A stretch of 64,000 bases of DNA from positions 2,480,001 through 2,544,000 of the forward strand of contig NZ_CP027062.1 in assembly GCF_002966125.1 (NCBI RefSeq), in the 5' to 3' direction. Source of the DNA: Pukyongia salina (GTDB lineage: Bacteria; Bacteroidota; Bacteroidia; Flavobacteriales; Flavobacteriaceae). Below, in pieces: positions 19,982 through 28,932 of the stretch. The notes under the pieces were generated by a model, which worked only from the letters and a program-made list of their open reading frames with translations, had not been told where the DNA came from and did not search any database. The stretch's first letter is position 1, and each line of letters starts with the position of its first letter. The translations under genes were made by a program, and so were the position numbers.

Positions 19982-22612
19982 CTAATTACCTACCAGGGTT
20001 TTTATTCTTTCCATCTTTTCGGAAATATGTTCGTGATCCAGCACATCTTCGATAAATTGAAGGCTGCTTTCACTTAAATGCCTGGATAAGGTGGGTTCAT
20101 AGGTCCGCCACTTTTTGAAGAACTTATTTCGATCGCCCGAGCCATGCCCGGCTTCGGTGATGCTATCCAGATAATTATTATGAGCGATCAACTTCTCGTT
20201 TAATTCTATACGTTGCTCCTTATTCTTCATATTACCATTGAGATAATCTTCAACATCACCAATAGTTACCTTGTGCGGCATAAATATCTTGATAAGTTCT
20301 ATTTGACTGTATCCATCCACAAAATCACTTACATATCCCGGGATCTTGTCAAGATTCAGAGCAGTTTGCAGATCGGCTATAATATTGTCGGTTTCGTTCT
20401 CATCCTTCTCGATCCTGTTCTTTTCGATTCGTTTTAAGAGGTCGTCCAGATAGAGTGTTTTACTATTTATGATTTCAATGAAAACCACTTTTTTATTCTG
20501 AAAAAATGTAAAGTTGTTCTGTGCCTGGAGATAGAGGTATAGATCCAGACATCCCAACATACCGCTATTGTCAATAGCACCGGCATCTATATAGTGACCA
20601 TAGCCGGGTATTTTTGCTGCCGGGCTAAACACAGGAAATCGGTTTGTGGTAGAAACAGCTTCGTAATATGATAATGTCTTCGGAATCGCATTCTTCCCAT
20701 TTCCATTATAAGCTTCCAATTCGGCCAGATCTTCAGAAAAATGAAAAATACTATCAAATTTATTGGCCTTTACAGACCACAGTATACCTCTCCGACCTGT
20801 AGTAGAAGCAGTATTCATAATTAAAGATGGAAAGTAGCCATGTTTCTTGTAAACATCCTTCCAGAAACTTCTGAAGGGTTGCTTGGATAATTGCGTGAGC
20901 CTGGTATCTTCAACATAATTTTGGTACTTCATCATGGCGTAATAAGGGCGGTCTCTAAGCGAGTAATCTCCATTTAGTAACCATAGTTTTCTGAAAGAAT
21001 CGAGTCCGAAGGTAAAAGCGAGATCGGATGAGGTATAATTGCCTTCAGAAATATTATCTATTCTCGATTTTAATAATTTCATATCCGAAGATAAATTTCC
21101 GGATAACTCTTTAGAGAGTCCTGTATATAGGGCTAAACCCAGGGATCCACCCGAAGCTCCCGAAAGTGCTACAGTGCGATCCATTAATTTACCATGGGTT
21201 TCGGCGTGGAGTTTTTCAAGGACGTGTAAGGTCCAGGCATTCGATTTCAATCCCCCTCCGTGGGAGGCTATAAAAAAAACGCTGTTACCGTCCATCTTAC
21301 TAACGGCCGATAAAAACTCATCCTGTGTGATGTCTTCGGTATTGTTACGGTTTACGAGGTCCAGTTCATGAGTATGTGTCTCGGTAAACATTCCAATAAT
21401 AAATAAAAGCAAAATCAAAAACAGCGAAACACATAGTATTTTGAAGCGCACAGAATGACCGTCCGGCAATGTATTCTTTTTACTCTTTTGTTCGCGGATC
21501 TTATTATAGGCAAAAAAGAATTTCCCTATTGCGGCAATGATAAAATAATAGGCGTAGAAAAAGGCGAGTAAGATAGGGGTGCCGTTGGGAAGATCGCCAA
21601 CCTGAAGCGCCATAATGGTAGTCCATATAATAATGGTGATCGAAAACAGGAAATTGAAACTAAATAGCAGCAAATAATGTTCGGAGCGGTAAAGTAAGTA
21701 CTTTAAAAGCTGCATTCCCCAAAGAACCGGTTTAAACCCGGATTGTTTCAGGATATCTGTGATATCAGCCAGTTTAGTTCTCAGTAACCGGAAATACAGG
21801 TAATTAAACATGAATAAATAACAGGTTAGAACCAGGATAAAAAATCCTATCCTGCTAAACATCGCATCGTATACCAGGCACGTGATCACAAGAATGAAGG
21901 TAACCGTGAGGAGAAGAGAAAAGCGGTAAGCAAGTCTTTTATAGATGCCGGTTGTATTAGAATCCTTTTTGGCTTTGTTCACGGCCCTTCTTAGATAAAT
22001 ATAATGCAGCAGCGGAACAAAGCATAAGGCCCAGAATATCCAGATCGTGGTGGTGGCCTGGGCTTCGGTTAAATTGAATTTAGGTAGAAAGGTCTTAATG
22101 ATGAAAAAGATCCAAACAGCATGGATAAGCAGGCCAATGGAGTATCGTAGATAGTGTGCCCTGTCATCCTTCTTATAGGTGCCACCGGTTTTTTCATGGA
22201 AGATAAAGACCTTAAAGAATTTATAAAATTTAAACGGAAATTTAGGCCAGGTTCCCTTAAAGGGATAAAGCTCCTCCCAGATTGTAAACTTCGAGCTGTT
22301 ATTGAGATTGGCGGCGTAATAGTTATAGATAGGATAATGCGAGAGTGCCAGGGCGAGGGCATTGATCATAAAAAAGGAAAAGAAGAGTCCCCATTTAATT
22401 CCTTTTACTTCAATGAGGTCTACAAACATGGTGAACGCCTGGTCCATTTTTGTAAGTAGTAACAGGACGATTACGATAATGATGAGGCTTAAAATGGAAG
22501 CTTTGGTAAATTTAACTACCGAAGCAAAAACTCCGGACAGATAAGTGATCACATTAGAGAGAATTAAGCCGGCTTTCTTCCAAAATGATTTGGGATTTTG
22601 ATCATTGGGCAT
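19982..22612 (-). CDS. Large membrane-anchored patatin-like phospholipase
   Basis: An 876-residue protein. The first 420 or so residues hold roughly ten membrane helices in several blocks. The C-terminal half is a patatin domain: the oxyanion-hole motif ASHGGGLKSNAW, the nucleophile elbow GASGG and the catalytic Asp in IDAGAIDNSG. It is therefore a predicted serine acyl hydrolase with a Ser-Asp dyad acting on lipids at the inner membrane. Usual bacterial patatins are 250-750 residues and lack such a membrane half. No neighbour in the same orientation is close, so it is probably a single-gene unit. The lipid substrate is unknown. Confidence 0.85.
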   Translation of the reverse strand: MPNDQNPKSFWKKAGLILSNVITYLSGVFASVVKFTKASILSLIIIVIVLLLLTKMDQAFTMFVDLIEVKGIKWGLFFSFFMINALALALSHYPIYNYYAANLNNSSKFTIWEELYPFKGTWPKFPFKFYKFFKVFIFHEKTGGTYKKDDRAHYLRYSIGLLIHAVWIFFIIKTFLPKFNLTEAQATTTIWIFWALCFVPLLHYIYLRRAVNKAKKDSNTTGIYKRLAYRFSLLLTVTFILVITCLVYDAMFSRIGFFILVLTCYLFMFNYLYFRLLRTKLADITDILKQSGFKPVLWGMQLLKYLLYRSEHYLLLFSFNFLFSITIIIWTTIMALQVGDLPNGTPILLAFFYAYYFIIAAIGKFFFAYNKIREQKSKKNTLPDGHSVRFKILCVSLFLILLLFIIGMFTETHTHELDLVNRNNTEDITQDEFLSAVSKMDGNSVFFIASHGGGLKSNAWTLHVLEKLHAETHGKLMDRTVALSGASGGSLGLALYTGLSKELSGNLSSDMKLLKSRIDNISEGNYTSSDLAFTFGLDSFRKLWLLNGDYSLRDRPYYAMMKYQNYVEDTRLTQLSKQPFRSFWKDVYKKHGYFPSLIMNTASTTGRRGILWSVKANKFDSIFHFSEDLAELEAYNGNGKNAIPKTLSYYEAVSTTNRFPVFSPAAKIPGYGHYIDAGAIDNSGMLGCLDLYLYLQAQNNFTFFQNKKVVFIEIINSKTLYLDDLLKRIEKNRIEKDENETDNIIADLQTALNLDKIPGYVSDFVDGYSQIELIKIFMPHKVTIGDVEDYLNGNMKNKEQRIELNEKLIAHNNYLDSITEAGHGSGDRNKFFKKWRTYEPTLSRHLSESSLQFIEDVLDHEHISEKMERIKTLVGN

Positions 22613-22797
22613 AACAGAAAAATTGGTTAGTTTTTTAAGCTCCTATAAAAGTATGGCTTTATAAAACGCTGTACAAAAGGAAATTACACCTGCTCACTTT
22701 TGAGCATCTTATAAAGGTAAACTATGGAAGTGATTGAGGTAGGAGGAAAAACCCTTAAAATCTGTATAGGATTTTTCCTGTTTTTAGAACAGATTGC

Positions 22798-22827
22798 TTT
22801 GTTGGCGTCAGGAATTGCGTATTTTTA
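22798..22827 (+). promoter_or_regulatory. Promoter of signalling cassette 2
   Basis: TTTG at 22798-22801 and TATTTTTA at 22820-22827 with an 18-base spacer match the Bacteroidota promoter pattern. The -7 octamer is identical to that before cassette 1 (5051-5058). The ATG lies 25 bases downstream. Confidence 0.55.
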
Positions 22828-22852
22828 AACTTAATCCTTAAAATTTTCAACA

Positions 22853-23206
22853 ATGGCTAAACCTCAAAAATGTATTTCAGTTCAAGAAGCAAAAACCCTT
22901 TATACTAATTGGCATAATTCCCGCGGAAATTCACTTACACTTTTTACTGGTGGTGATACGTCCGATTTCACTTTTAGTGTGGCCGAATTACAGGAATTTT
23001 TGGATTATGTGAAGGACGGATCCGAAAAAGAGGGCATTAACAACCCTGGTGTACGTGTATACTTTGCAGCCTATGGAACCGATTCTCAGAGCAAAGCAAC
23101 CGTATTCCTGGCTCCCACCACAGGAACAGATTCAGACTCCGATAATAATTATGATCTGGATCCATTTAATTGGGGCCAGGGTGGATGGCCACCTAATGCC
23201 TATTAA
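22853..23206 (+). CDS. Small acidic soluble protein of signalling cassette 2 (unknown)
   Basis: A 117-residue paralog of the protein encoded at 5090. Shared landmarks in the same order are ISVQEAKTLYTNW, FSVAELQEFLDYVK, VRVYFAAYG, KATVFLAP and an Asp/Asn-rich region ending in YDLDPFNW. The CPPEC tail of the paralog is replaced by a Trp/Gly/Pro tail without Cys. No signal peptide or membrane segment is present. I know no named function. It is followed two bases later by the multi-TM gene, and its conserved place at the head of both cassettes suggests a role in the same pathway. Confidence 0.72.
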   Translation: MAKPQKCISVQEAKTLYTNWHNSRGNSLTLFTGGDTSDFTFSVAELQEFLDYVKDGSEKEGINNPGVRVYFAAYGTDSQSKATVFLAPTTGTDSDSDNNYDLDPFNWGQGGWPPNAY

Positions 23207-23208
23207 AT

Positions 23209-23922
23209 TTGGATTTTTCATACTATATAGAAAATACGCTGCCGATAACCATCTTCGAGTTGTTGGCAGCACTTTTTGGAACCTACTATTTCTTTTCAAG
23301 TAGAAAAAAGCATCTTCCAACAAAGATTCTGGTAATTTTTTTATGGATAACTGTTTTTATTGAGATAATAGGTTCTTATTCTCCCATAGCTTATTATTCT
23401 AACTATAAGTACTTCACTTGGGTGGAAGGGACAAAATTTGCCCAGAGTAATTGGTTATATAATCCATATTTAATTCTAAGCTATTGTTTTTATCCTCTGT
23501 ATTTCCGATCATATATTAGAATAAAAACTTGGAGGATTATTTTAAAATACTTGGTTATATTCTTCTTTGTTACGGCAATTTTAAATTTAATTTTTAGTGA
23601 CGCCTACTTTACAACCTTCGCACAGTATACTTTACTAATGGGAGCGTTACTCATTTTTGTGAGCGTTGGTCTTTTTTATTTCCAGCTGTTACGTAGTGAG
23701 GCTCATTTTAATCTTAAACATTACTTACCTTTTTACATATCTATCGGTACATTCTTTTTTCATTTGTGTATGACTCCACTGGCATTGTACTCAAAATATT
23801 TTAAAGTTGAGAATATTGATTTTGTCGATTTTCGAGTGAAGGCACTCCTTTTTTCAAATATTTTGATGTACTTTATCTACATTATTGGATTTATAGTATG
23901 CAGAAAGAAGAGCTCTTATTAA
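23209..23922 (+). CDS. Multi-pass membrane protein of signalling cassette 2 (putative sensor)
   Basis: A 237-residue protein with about seven membrane helices and aromatic-rich loops. It starts at TTG two bases after the previous stop, so translation is probably coupled. It has no known domain and only weak visible identity to the protein at 5504, but the size, topology, position and the FYFQLL segment (present in both) agree. Its last 25 bases overlap the kinase gene. A sensor-partner role for the kinase is inferred from the gene order. Confidence 0.72.
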   Translation: MDFSYYIENTLPITIFELLAALFGTYYFFSSRKKHLPTKILVIFLWITVFIEIIGSYSPIAYYSNYKYFTWVEGTKFAQSNWLYNPYLILSYCFYPLYFRSYIRIKTWRIILKYLVIFFFVTAILNLIFSDAYFTTFAQYTLLMGALLIFVSVGLFYFQLLRSEAHFNLKHYLPFYISIGTFFFHLCMTPLALYSKYFKVENIDFVDFRVKALLFSNILMYFIYIIGFIVCRKKSSY

Positions 23923-24671
23923 TTTTTTATTTTGTTGTTGTAATCTTTGCGCTCATAGTGTTTGTGATTCTTTTTTTTATTGCATTTCAAAGAAGAAAGG
24001 ATAAATTAATAATGGAACGGATCGAAACACAACAAAAATTCGAAAAAGAGCTAACAGATGCCCAACTGGAAATTCAGGAACAAACCCTTAAGAACATTGC
24101 CTGGGAACTTCATGATAATGTTGGGCAGTTACTTTCGGTGGCAAATATTCAGCTGAATATGCTCCAGGCAAATGTTTCGCCCGAATTCAGTCCGCAGATA
24201 AAGGAAACCAAGGACGTGGTCACTGCTACGGTTCAGGAGGTTAGGGCACTGTCTAAGACCCTAAATACCGATGTGATCCAACACAATGGCTTGATCGCAT
24301 CTGTGCGAACCGAGTTGGAACGATTTAACCGACTTAATTTCTTGCATGCCGAGCTTAAGATAGAAGGAGAGGAAAAGTTTATTAGAAGTGAAGATGAGAT
24401 CATTATCTTCAGAATCCTGCAGGAATTTTTTTCAAATGTGATAAAACACGCAAAAGCCAATATTTTATTCGTATTTTTATGTTATCGCGAGAAGGAGCTG
24501 GAGATAACTGTGGAGGATGATGGTACAGGATTCGATACGTCTGTAAATCGCGATAGTTCGGGACTGCACAATATGAAGAGTAGGGCTAATTTGCTTGGAG
24601 CGCGCTACGAATTAGCATCCCAACCTGGTAAAGGAACAAAACTAAACTTAGTATATCCCTTAAAGTCATGA
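23898..24671 (+). CDS. Sensor histidine kinase, HisKA_3 type, cassette 2
   Basis: A 257-residue kinase with one membrane helix (residues 7-30), a Gln/Glu-rich coiled coil, the phospho-acceptor His72 in WELHDNVGQ, an N-box around LQEFFSNVIKHA, and DDGTGFD plus GLHNMKSRA in the ATPase domain. As in cassette 1 there is no extracellular sensing domain. It overlaps the membrane-protein gene by 25 bases and the regulator gene by 4 bases, tighter than in cassette 1. Confidence 0.93.
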   Translation: MQKEELLLIFYFVVVIFALIVFVILFFIAFQRRKDKLIMERIETQQKFEKELTDAQLEIQEQTLKNIAWELHDNVGQLLSVANIQLNMLQANVSPEFSPQIKETKDVVTATVQEVRALSKTLNTDVIQHNGLIASVRTELERFNRLNFLHAELKIEGEEKFIRSEDEIIIFRILQEFFSNVIKHAKANILFVFLCYREKELEITVEDDGTGFDTSVNRDSSGLHNMKSRANLLGARYELASQPGKGTKLNLVYPLKS

Positions 24672-25318
24672 AGCAGCAAAAACACACTGTCGCCATTGTG
24701 GACGATCACCTTTTGCTCGCTGGTTCTCTTGAAAAACTCATTAATTCATTCGAGGGTTTTCACGTGATCTATCACGCCAGTAACGGTAAAGAACTTCAGC
24801 AAAAATTACGTGCTAACCCCACCCCACCCAATGTCATTCTCCTCGATATCAACATGCCGGTAATGGATGGTTTTGAAACGGCCGAATGGCTAACCCAAAA
24901 TCACCCCGATATAAGAGTGCTGGCTCTGTCTATGGAAGACGATGAAAAAGTGATCCTTAAAATGCTTCAGAAAGGGGCAAAAGGATATTTACTTAAAGAT
25001 ATACATCCAGACCGACTAAAGATTGCCCTGGAAGAGGTGATGGATAGAGGATATTATCATTCGGAGAAAGTGGCGGCTACGTTACTACACTCTATTCAGC
25101 CATCAAACAAATCTGAAGAAGTTCCGTTCAAGGAGAACGAACTCACCTTCTTACAACTTGCGTGTTCCGAAATGACATACAAGGAAATCGCAGATGTAAT
25201 GAGTTTAAGTCCGAAGACCATCGATGGCTACAGACAGGAGCTTTTTAACCGTTTGCATATAAAGAATAGGGTTGGGCTAGTGATCTACGCTCTTAAGAAC
25301 GACCTCATAAAGATCTAA
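24668..25318 (+). CDS. LuxR/NarL-family response regulator, cassette 2
   Basis: A 216-residue regulator. The receiver domain has VDDH, the phospho-acceptor Asp60 in VILLDINMPV and a Lys in GYLLKD. The HTH part contains MTYKEIADVMSLSPKTIDGYRQEL. It shares the last segment NRVGLVIYALKNDL with the cassette 1 regulator (NIAGLVIFAIQNDL), supporting common descent of the two cassettes. The start overlaps the kinase gene (ATGA). The 3' end overlaps the convergent pseudouridine synthase gene by 14 bases. Confidence 0.93.
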   Translation: MKQQKHTVAIVDDHLLLAGSLEKLINSFEGFHVIYHASNGKELQQKLRANPTPPNVILLDINMPVMDGFETAEWLTQNHPDIRVLALSMEDDEKVILKMLQKGAKGYLLKDIHPDRLKIALEEVMDRGYYHSEKVAATLLHSIQPSNKSEEVPFKENELTFLQLACSEMTYKEIADVMSLSPKTIDGYRQELFNRLHIKNRVGLVIYALKNDLIKI

Positions 25319-25949
25319 GGCAGGCATTCCAGATAGCATCTTGCGGCGGAGCCGCCGTGATCGTTAATTCTTCTTTTTTCACCGGATGTATAAACGTTAG
25401 ACTTCTGGCGTGCAAGTGGATGCTCCCGTCTTTGTTACTGCGTTTGGCACCGTATTTCAGATCTCCTTTTATACAACAACCAATAGCAGCTAATTGAGAG
25501 CGGATCTGGTGATGTCTCCCGGTTTCAAGTTCCACCTCCAGAAGAAAATAGTTATCCAGGCTACGTAATAACTTATAGCTTAGTATAGCCTTTTTACTCT
25601 CCGGGACTTCTTTTTCATGGGCGTAGGATTTATTTTGCTTCTGATTCCTTTTCATAAAATGAACCAACTTCTCCTGAGTGTTTGGTGGGGCATTTTCCAC
25701 AACAGCCCAGTATACTTTTTCTGTTTCTCTTTCCGAAAATAATTTGTTTAATCGCGATAAAGCCTTAGATGTTCGGGCAAAAACCACAATACCACTGGTG
25801 GGGCGATCCAGCCGGTGAACCACTCCCAAGAAAACGGCACCCGGCTTATTGTATTTTGAAGCGATATACTCCTTAGCAACTTCAGATAAGGGTTTGTCTC
25901 CGGTCTTGTCACCCTGAACAATATCACCCGGCCTCTTGTTTACAACCAA
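25305..25949 (-). CDS. RluA-family RNA pseudouridine synthase, start unresolved
   Basis: Isomerises uridine to pseudouridine in rRNA or tRNA. The 214-residue frame from TTG at 25949 has the catalytic motif HRLDRPTSGIVVFARTSKA (the Asp is catalytic), ETGRHHQIRSQL and the C-terminal HLHARSL. The family normally begins with a strand like LQVLYEDNHLLVVNKRPG. That stretch is present in the same frame upstream (to about 25979), so the true start must lie further up, yet no ATG, GTG or TTG occurs in frame before the stop near 26067. A rare start (for example ATC at 26006) or a mutated start codon is possible. Confidence 0.85.
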   Translation of the reverse strand: MVVNKRPGDIVQGDKTGDKPLSEVAKEYIASKYNKPGAVFLGVVHRLDRPTSGIVVFARTSKALSRLNKLFSERETEKVYWAVVENAPPNTQEKLVHFMKRNQKQNKSYAHEKEVPESKKAILSYKLLRSLDNYFLLEVELETGRHHQIRSQLAAIGCCIKGDLKYGAKRSNKDGSIHLHARSLTFIHPVKKEELTITAAPPQDAIWNACLRSL

Positions 25950-26088
25950 TAAATGATTATCCTCATAGAGGACCTGGAGATTTTCTTTTGTGCTGAATTT
26001 ATTGATGGTCTTGTATTTTAGATTGTTAGATAATGGATTTGAGTTTCGATAACCTTTAAATCTGAATTACCAACCTATAGACCTAGCG

Positions 26089-26907
26089 TTAATACTGTTC
26101 TTCCTCGTTTGGGAAATCCTTACTTTTCACATCGTCGATATACTGGGTGAAGGCTTTGGTCATTTCGGCATAAAGATCGAGGTATCTTCTCAGGAACCTG
26201 GGGTTGAACTCGTGGGTCATCCCAATCATATCGTGTGTTACCAGCACCTGGCCATCCACGCCTCCTCCGGCACCAATCCCAATAATTGGTATGGTTAGTT
26301 CGGAAGCCACTTCCGCGGCTAATTTTGCAGGTACTTTCTCCAAAACAATAGCAAAACAACCACATTTTTCGAGGATCTTTGCATCTTCTTTTAACTTTTC
26401 GGCTTCCTCGTCTTCTTTGGCTCTTACTGTATACGTACCAAACTTATAGATCGATTGTGGTGTGAGTCCGAGGTGCCCCATAACCGGGATTCCTGCGTTT
26501 AAAATTCGCTTAGCCGACTCCTTGATTTCCCGGCCACCTTCAATTTTAATAGCATGGGCTCCACTTTCCTTCATGATGCGTATAGCAGATCGCAGCGCTT
26601 CCTTAGGGTCACTCTGGTAACTTCCGAAGGGAATATCTACCACAACCAAGCTTCGCTTCACAGCTCGTATTACGGCAGACGCGTGATAGATCATCTGATC
26701 CAGGGTTATGGGAAGTGTGGTTTCATGCCCGGCCATAACGTTCGAGGCAGAATCGCCAACCAGGATCACATCTACGCCTGCACTGTCTACGATCTTGGCC
26801 ATGGTGTAATCGTAGGCTGTAAGCATAGAGATCTTCTCCCTATTTTGCTTCATATCCACCAGGGTCTTGGTAGTGATTCGCTTGTATTCTTTCTTAGCTA
26901 CTGACAT
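26089..26907 (-). CDS. panB: 3-methyl-2-oxobutanoate hydroxymethyltransferase
   Basis: Makes ketopantoate from alpha-ketoisovalerate and methylene-tetrahydrofolate, the first step toward pantothenate and coenzyme A. The 272-residue protein shows the Mg-binding [11 protein letters not shown] segment, [16 protein letters not shown] and the closing GIGAGG substrate loop. Length is standard. It lies upstream of the pseudouridine synthase on the same strand, a pairing that I associate with other Flavobacteriia. Confidence 0.96.
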   Translation of the reverse strand: MSVAKKEYKRITTKTLVDMKQNREKISMLTAYDYTMAKIVDSAGVDVILVGDSASNVMAGHETTLPITLDQMIYHASAVIRAVKRSLVVVDIPFGSYQSDPKEALRSAIRIMKESGAHAIKIEGGREIKESAKRILNAGIPVMGHLGLTPQSIYKFGTYTVRAKEDEEAEKLKEDAKILEKCGCFAIVLEKVPAKLAAEVASELTIPIIGIGAGGGVDGQVLVTHDMIGMTHEFNPRFLRRYLDLYAEMTKAFTQYIDDVKSKDFPNEEEQY

Positions 26908-26988
26908 ATAAATTAATGTAACAATTTGTGTGGTAAAAGTACTAATTTTAGGATTGTCTAACGGAATACTTAATCTAATTCAATTCTT

Positions 26989-27453
26989 ATGAAATTCCTT
27001 GTATACTTGTCATTGTTGCTTTCTTCTTTTTTCATTTCCGCCCAGGATAATTTTACCGAAGCAAATGCCCGGGGTGTGATCGATCTTTTTTTCGAGGGAT
27101 TTCATGAAGGTGACACCGTAAAGATGAGATCGGTGATGGCCGAAAATCTCCCTACCCAAACTGTTTTTGCTACCAAAGATGGAATGAACATGATTCAGGA
27201 TGGTACTGGTAGTGATCTGTTGAAAGCTATAAGCACCCGGCCTGAAGACCAGAATTGGGACGAGCGCCTGCTGGATTATAAAGTACAGATCGATGGTAAC
27301 CTGGCACATGTTTGGACCCCTTACGAGTTTTGGTATAACGGGCAGTTTAGTCATTGTGGAGCCAATGCGTTTACGCTGGCGAAATTTGACGAAGGCTGGA
27401 AGATCGTTCACCTTATCGATTCGCGAAGAAGAAGCAGTTGTAAAGAAGAGTAG
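26989..27453 (+). CDS. Secreted NTF2-like (SnoaL/DUF4440-type) protein
   Basis: A 154-residue protein with a Sec signal peptide (cleavage after ISAQ, about residue 19) and one NTF2-like cone domain. The hallmark layout is an N-terminal helix pair, the VQIDGNLAHVWTPYEFW strand pair and the closing DEGWKIVHLIDSRR. Such domains either bind small ligands or have lost catalysis; no active residues can be assigned. It stands alone between divergent panB and convergent sdaA (3 bases between stop codons). A related type of protein is encoded at 52434. Confidence 0.8.
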   Translation: MKFLVYLSLLLSSFFISAQDNFTEANARGVIDLFFEGFHEGDTVKMRSVMAENLPTQTVFATKDGMNMIQDGTGSDLLKAISTRPEDQNWDERLLDYKVQIDGNLAHVWTPYEFWYNGQFSHCGANAFTLAKFDEGWKIVHLIDSRRRSSCKEE

Positions 27454-27456
27454 AGG

Positions 27457-28881
27457 TTAGCAGTCGGAAATATTCACCTGTACAGCCAGGCCACCTTCAC
27501 TGGTTTCCTTGTATTTGGATGTCATATCCTGGGCGGTAGCCCACATAGTCGCAATTACTTTATCGAGAGGGATCTTCGCATGAGCAGGATCTGAATCCAG
27601 CGCCATTTCACAGGCGTTTATGGCCTTTATAGCTCCCATGGCGTTACGTTCAATACAAGGGATCTGTACTAAACCGGCAATTGGGTCGCAGGTAAGTCCC
27701 AGATGATGTTCCATAGCGATCTCGGCTGCCATTAAAACCTGTTCTGGAGTTCCTCCCATTAGTTCTGTTAGTGCTGCCGCTGCCATAGAAGAAGATACCC
27801 CTATTTCCGCTTGGCAACCACCCATTGCTGCCGATATTGTGGCGCCTTTTTTAAACAGACTACCAACTTCGCCGGCAACCATAAGGAATCTGTTGATATC
27901 GTCATGATTCCCGTCGTGGTTTTCAATAACCAGGTAGTACATGAGTACGGCTGGGATCACTCCCGCACTCCCGTTGGTAGGCGCTGTGACAACTCGCCCG
28001 AGGGAAGCGTTCACTTCGTTCACGGCTAGCGCAAAACAACTTACCCATTTCAGGATCTGTCTGAATTTAACTTCGGTATTTCTAATCGCATCGATCCATT
28101 CGTAGGCATTAGAATATTGGGTTGCGCCAATGAGGTTCTTGTGTGTTTCGTACGATCTTCGCCTCACATTGAGGCCTCCTGGTAAGATTCCTTCGGTGTG
28201 ACAGCCGGTGTACATAGAATCCAGCATTACATCCCAGATATTTTTAAGACCTTCCTTTATTTCTTCTTCGGAACGGAGAGATCTTTCATTTTCATAGACG
28301 ATCTCGCTAATCGATTTTTTTTCTTCGGAACAGTAAGCGAGTAATTCTGTCGCTTTTTCGATAGGAAACGGAAAATGGCTGAATTTCTCCATCTTAATCT
28401 TCTTTCGCACTCTTTCTTTTTGAACCACAAATCCTCCACCGATGGAGTAGTAGGTATCCGATCTTTTTGCGCCGTTCTTCAGGATGGCGTTGAAGGTGAT
28501 ACCATTTGGGTGAAATTCGAGGAACTTCCGATTGAATTTTATGTGTTCCTTCGGAAAAAAGGGAATTGGGATCTCATTATTGAGAAGTAATGTGTTTTTG
28601 GTATTGATCTTTTCAATTTCCGTTGCGATATCCTCTATAGGAAAAGTTACAGGGTTTGTTCCCAGTAATCCCATCATTACAGCTATATCGGTGGCGTGGC
28701 CTTTACCTGTTAACGACAGGGAACCATAAAGATTAACGTGTACGCTTTCTATCTGTGAGAATTGTCCGCTTTTTTTAAGTGCTTCTATCCATCGTACAGC
28801 GGCGCGCCAGGGTCCCAGAGTGTGTGAACTGGAGGGTCCTACGCCTATTTTTAGCATATCGAATACACTGATACTTTCCAT
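27457..28881 (-). CDS. sdaA: L-serine ammonia-lyase, iron-sulfur type, single chain
   Basis: Deaminates L-serine to pyruvate and ammonia. The 474-residue chain fuses the beta domain (N-terminal, [14 protein letters not shown]) and the alpha domain (C-terminal). The three conserved cysteines for the [4Fe-4S] cluster are seen in [16 protein letters not shown] and [10 protein letters not shown]. It follows dinB on the same strand after 51 bases, but there is no obvious functional link. Length is typical of the fused type. Confidence 0.95.
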   Translation of the reverse strand: MESISVFDMLKIGVGPSSSHTLGPWRAAVRWIEALKKSGQFSQIESVHVNLYGSLSLTGKGHATDIAVMMGLLGTNPVTFPIEDIATEIEKINTKNTLLLNNEIPIPFFPKEHIKFNRKFLEFHPNGITFNAILKNGAKRSDTYYSIGGGFVVQKERVRKKIKMEKFSHFPFPIEKATELLAYCSEEKKSISEIVYENERSLRSEEEIKEGLKNIWDVMLDSMYTGCHTEGILPGGLNVRRRSYETHKNLIGATQYSNAYEWIDAIRNTEVKFRQILKWVSCFALAVNEVNASLGRVVTAPTNGSAGVIPAVLMYYLVIENHDGNHDDINRFLMVAGEVGSLFKKGATISAAMGGCQAEIGVSSSMAAAALTELMGGTPEQVLMAAEIAMEHHLGLTCDPIAGLVQIPCIERNAMGAIKAINACEMALDSDPAHAKIPLDKVIATMWATAQDMTSKYKETSEGGLAVQVNISDC

Positions 28882-28932
28882 GGGCTACATTTACACCGCA
28901 AATATAGAAGACTATTCCTCATTTTTCACAAA

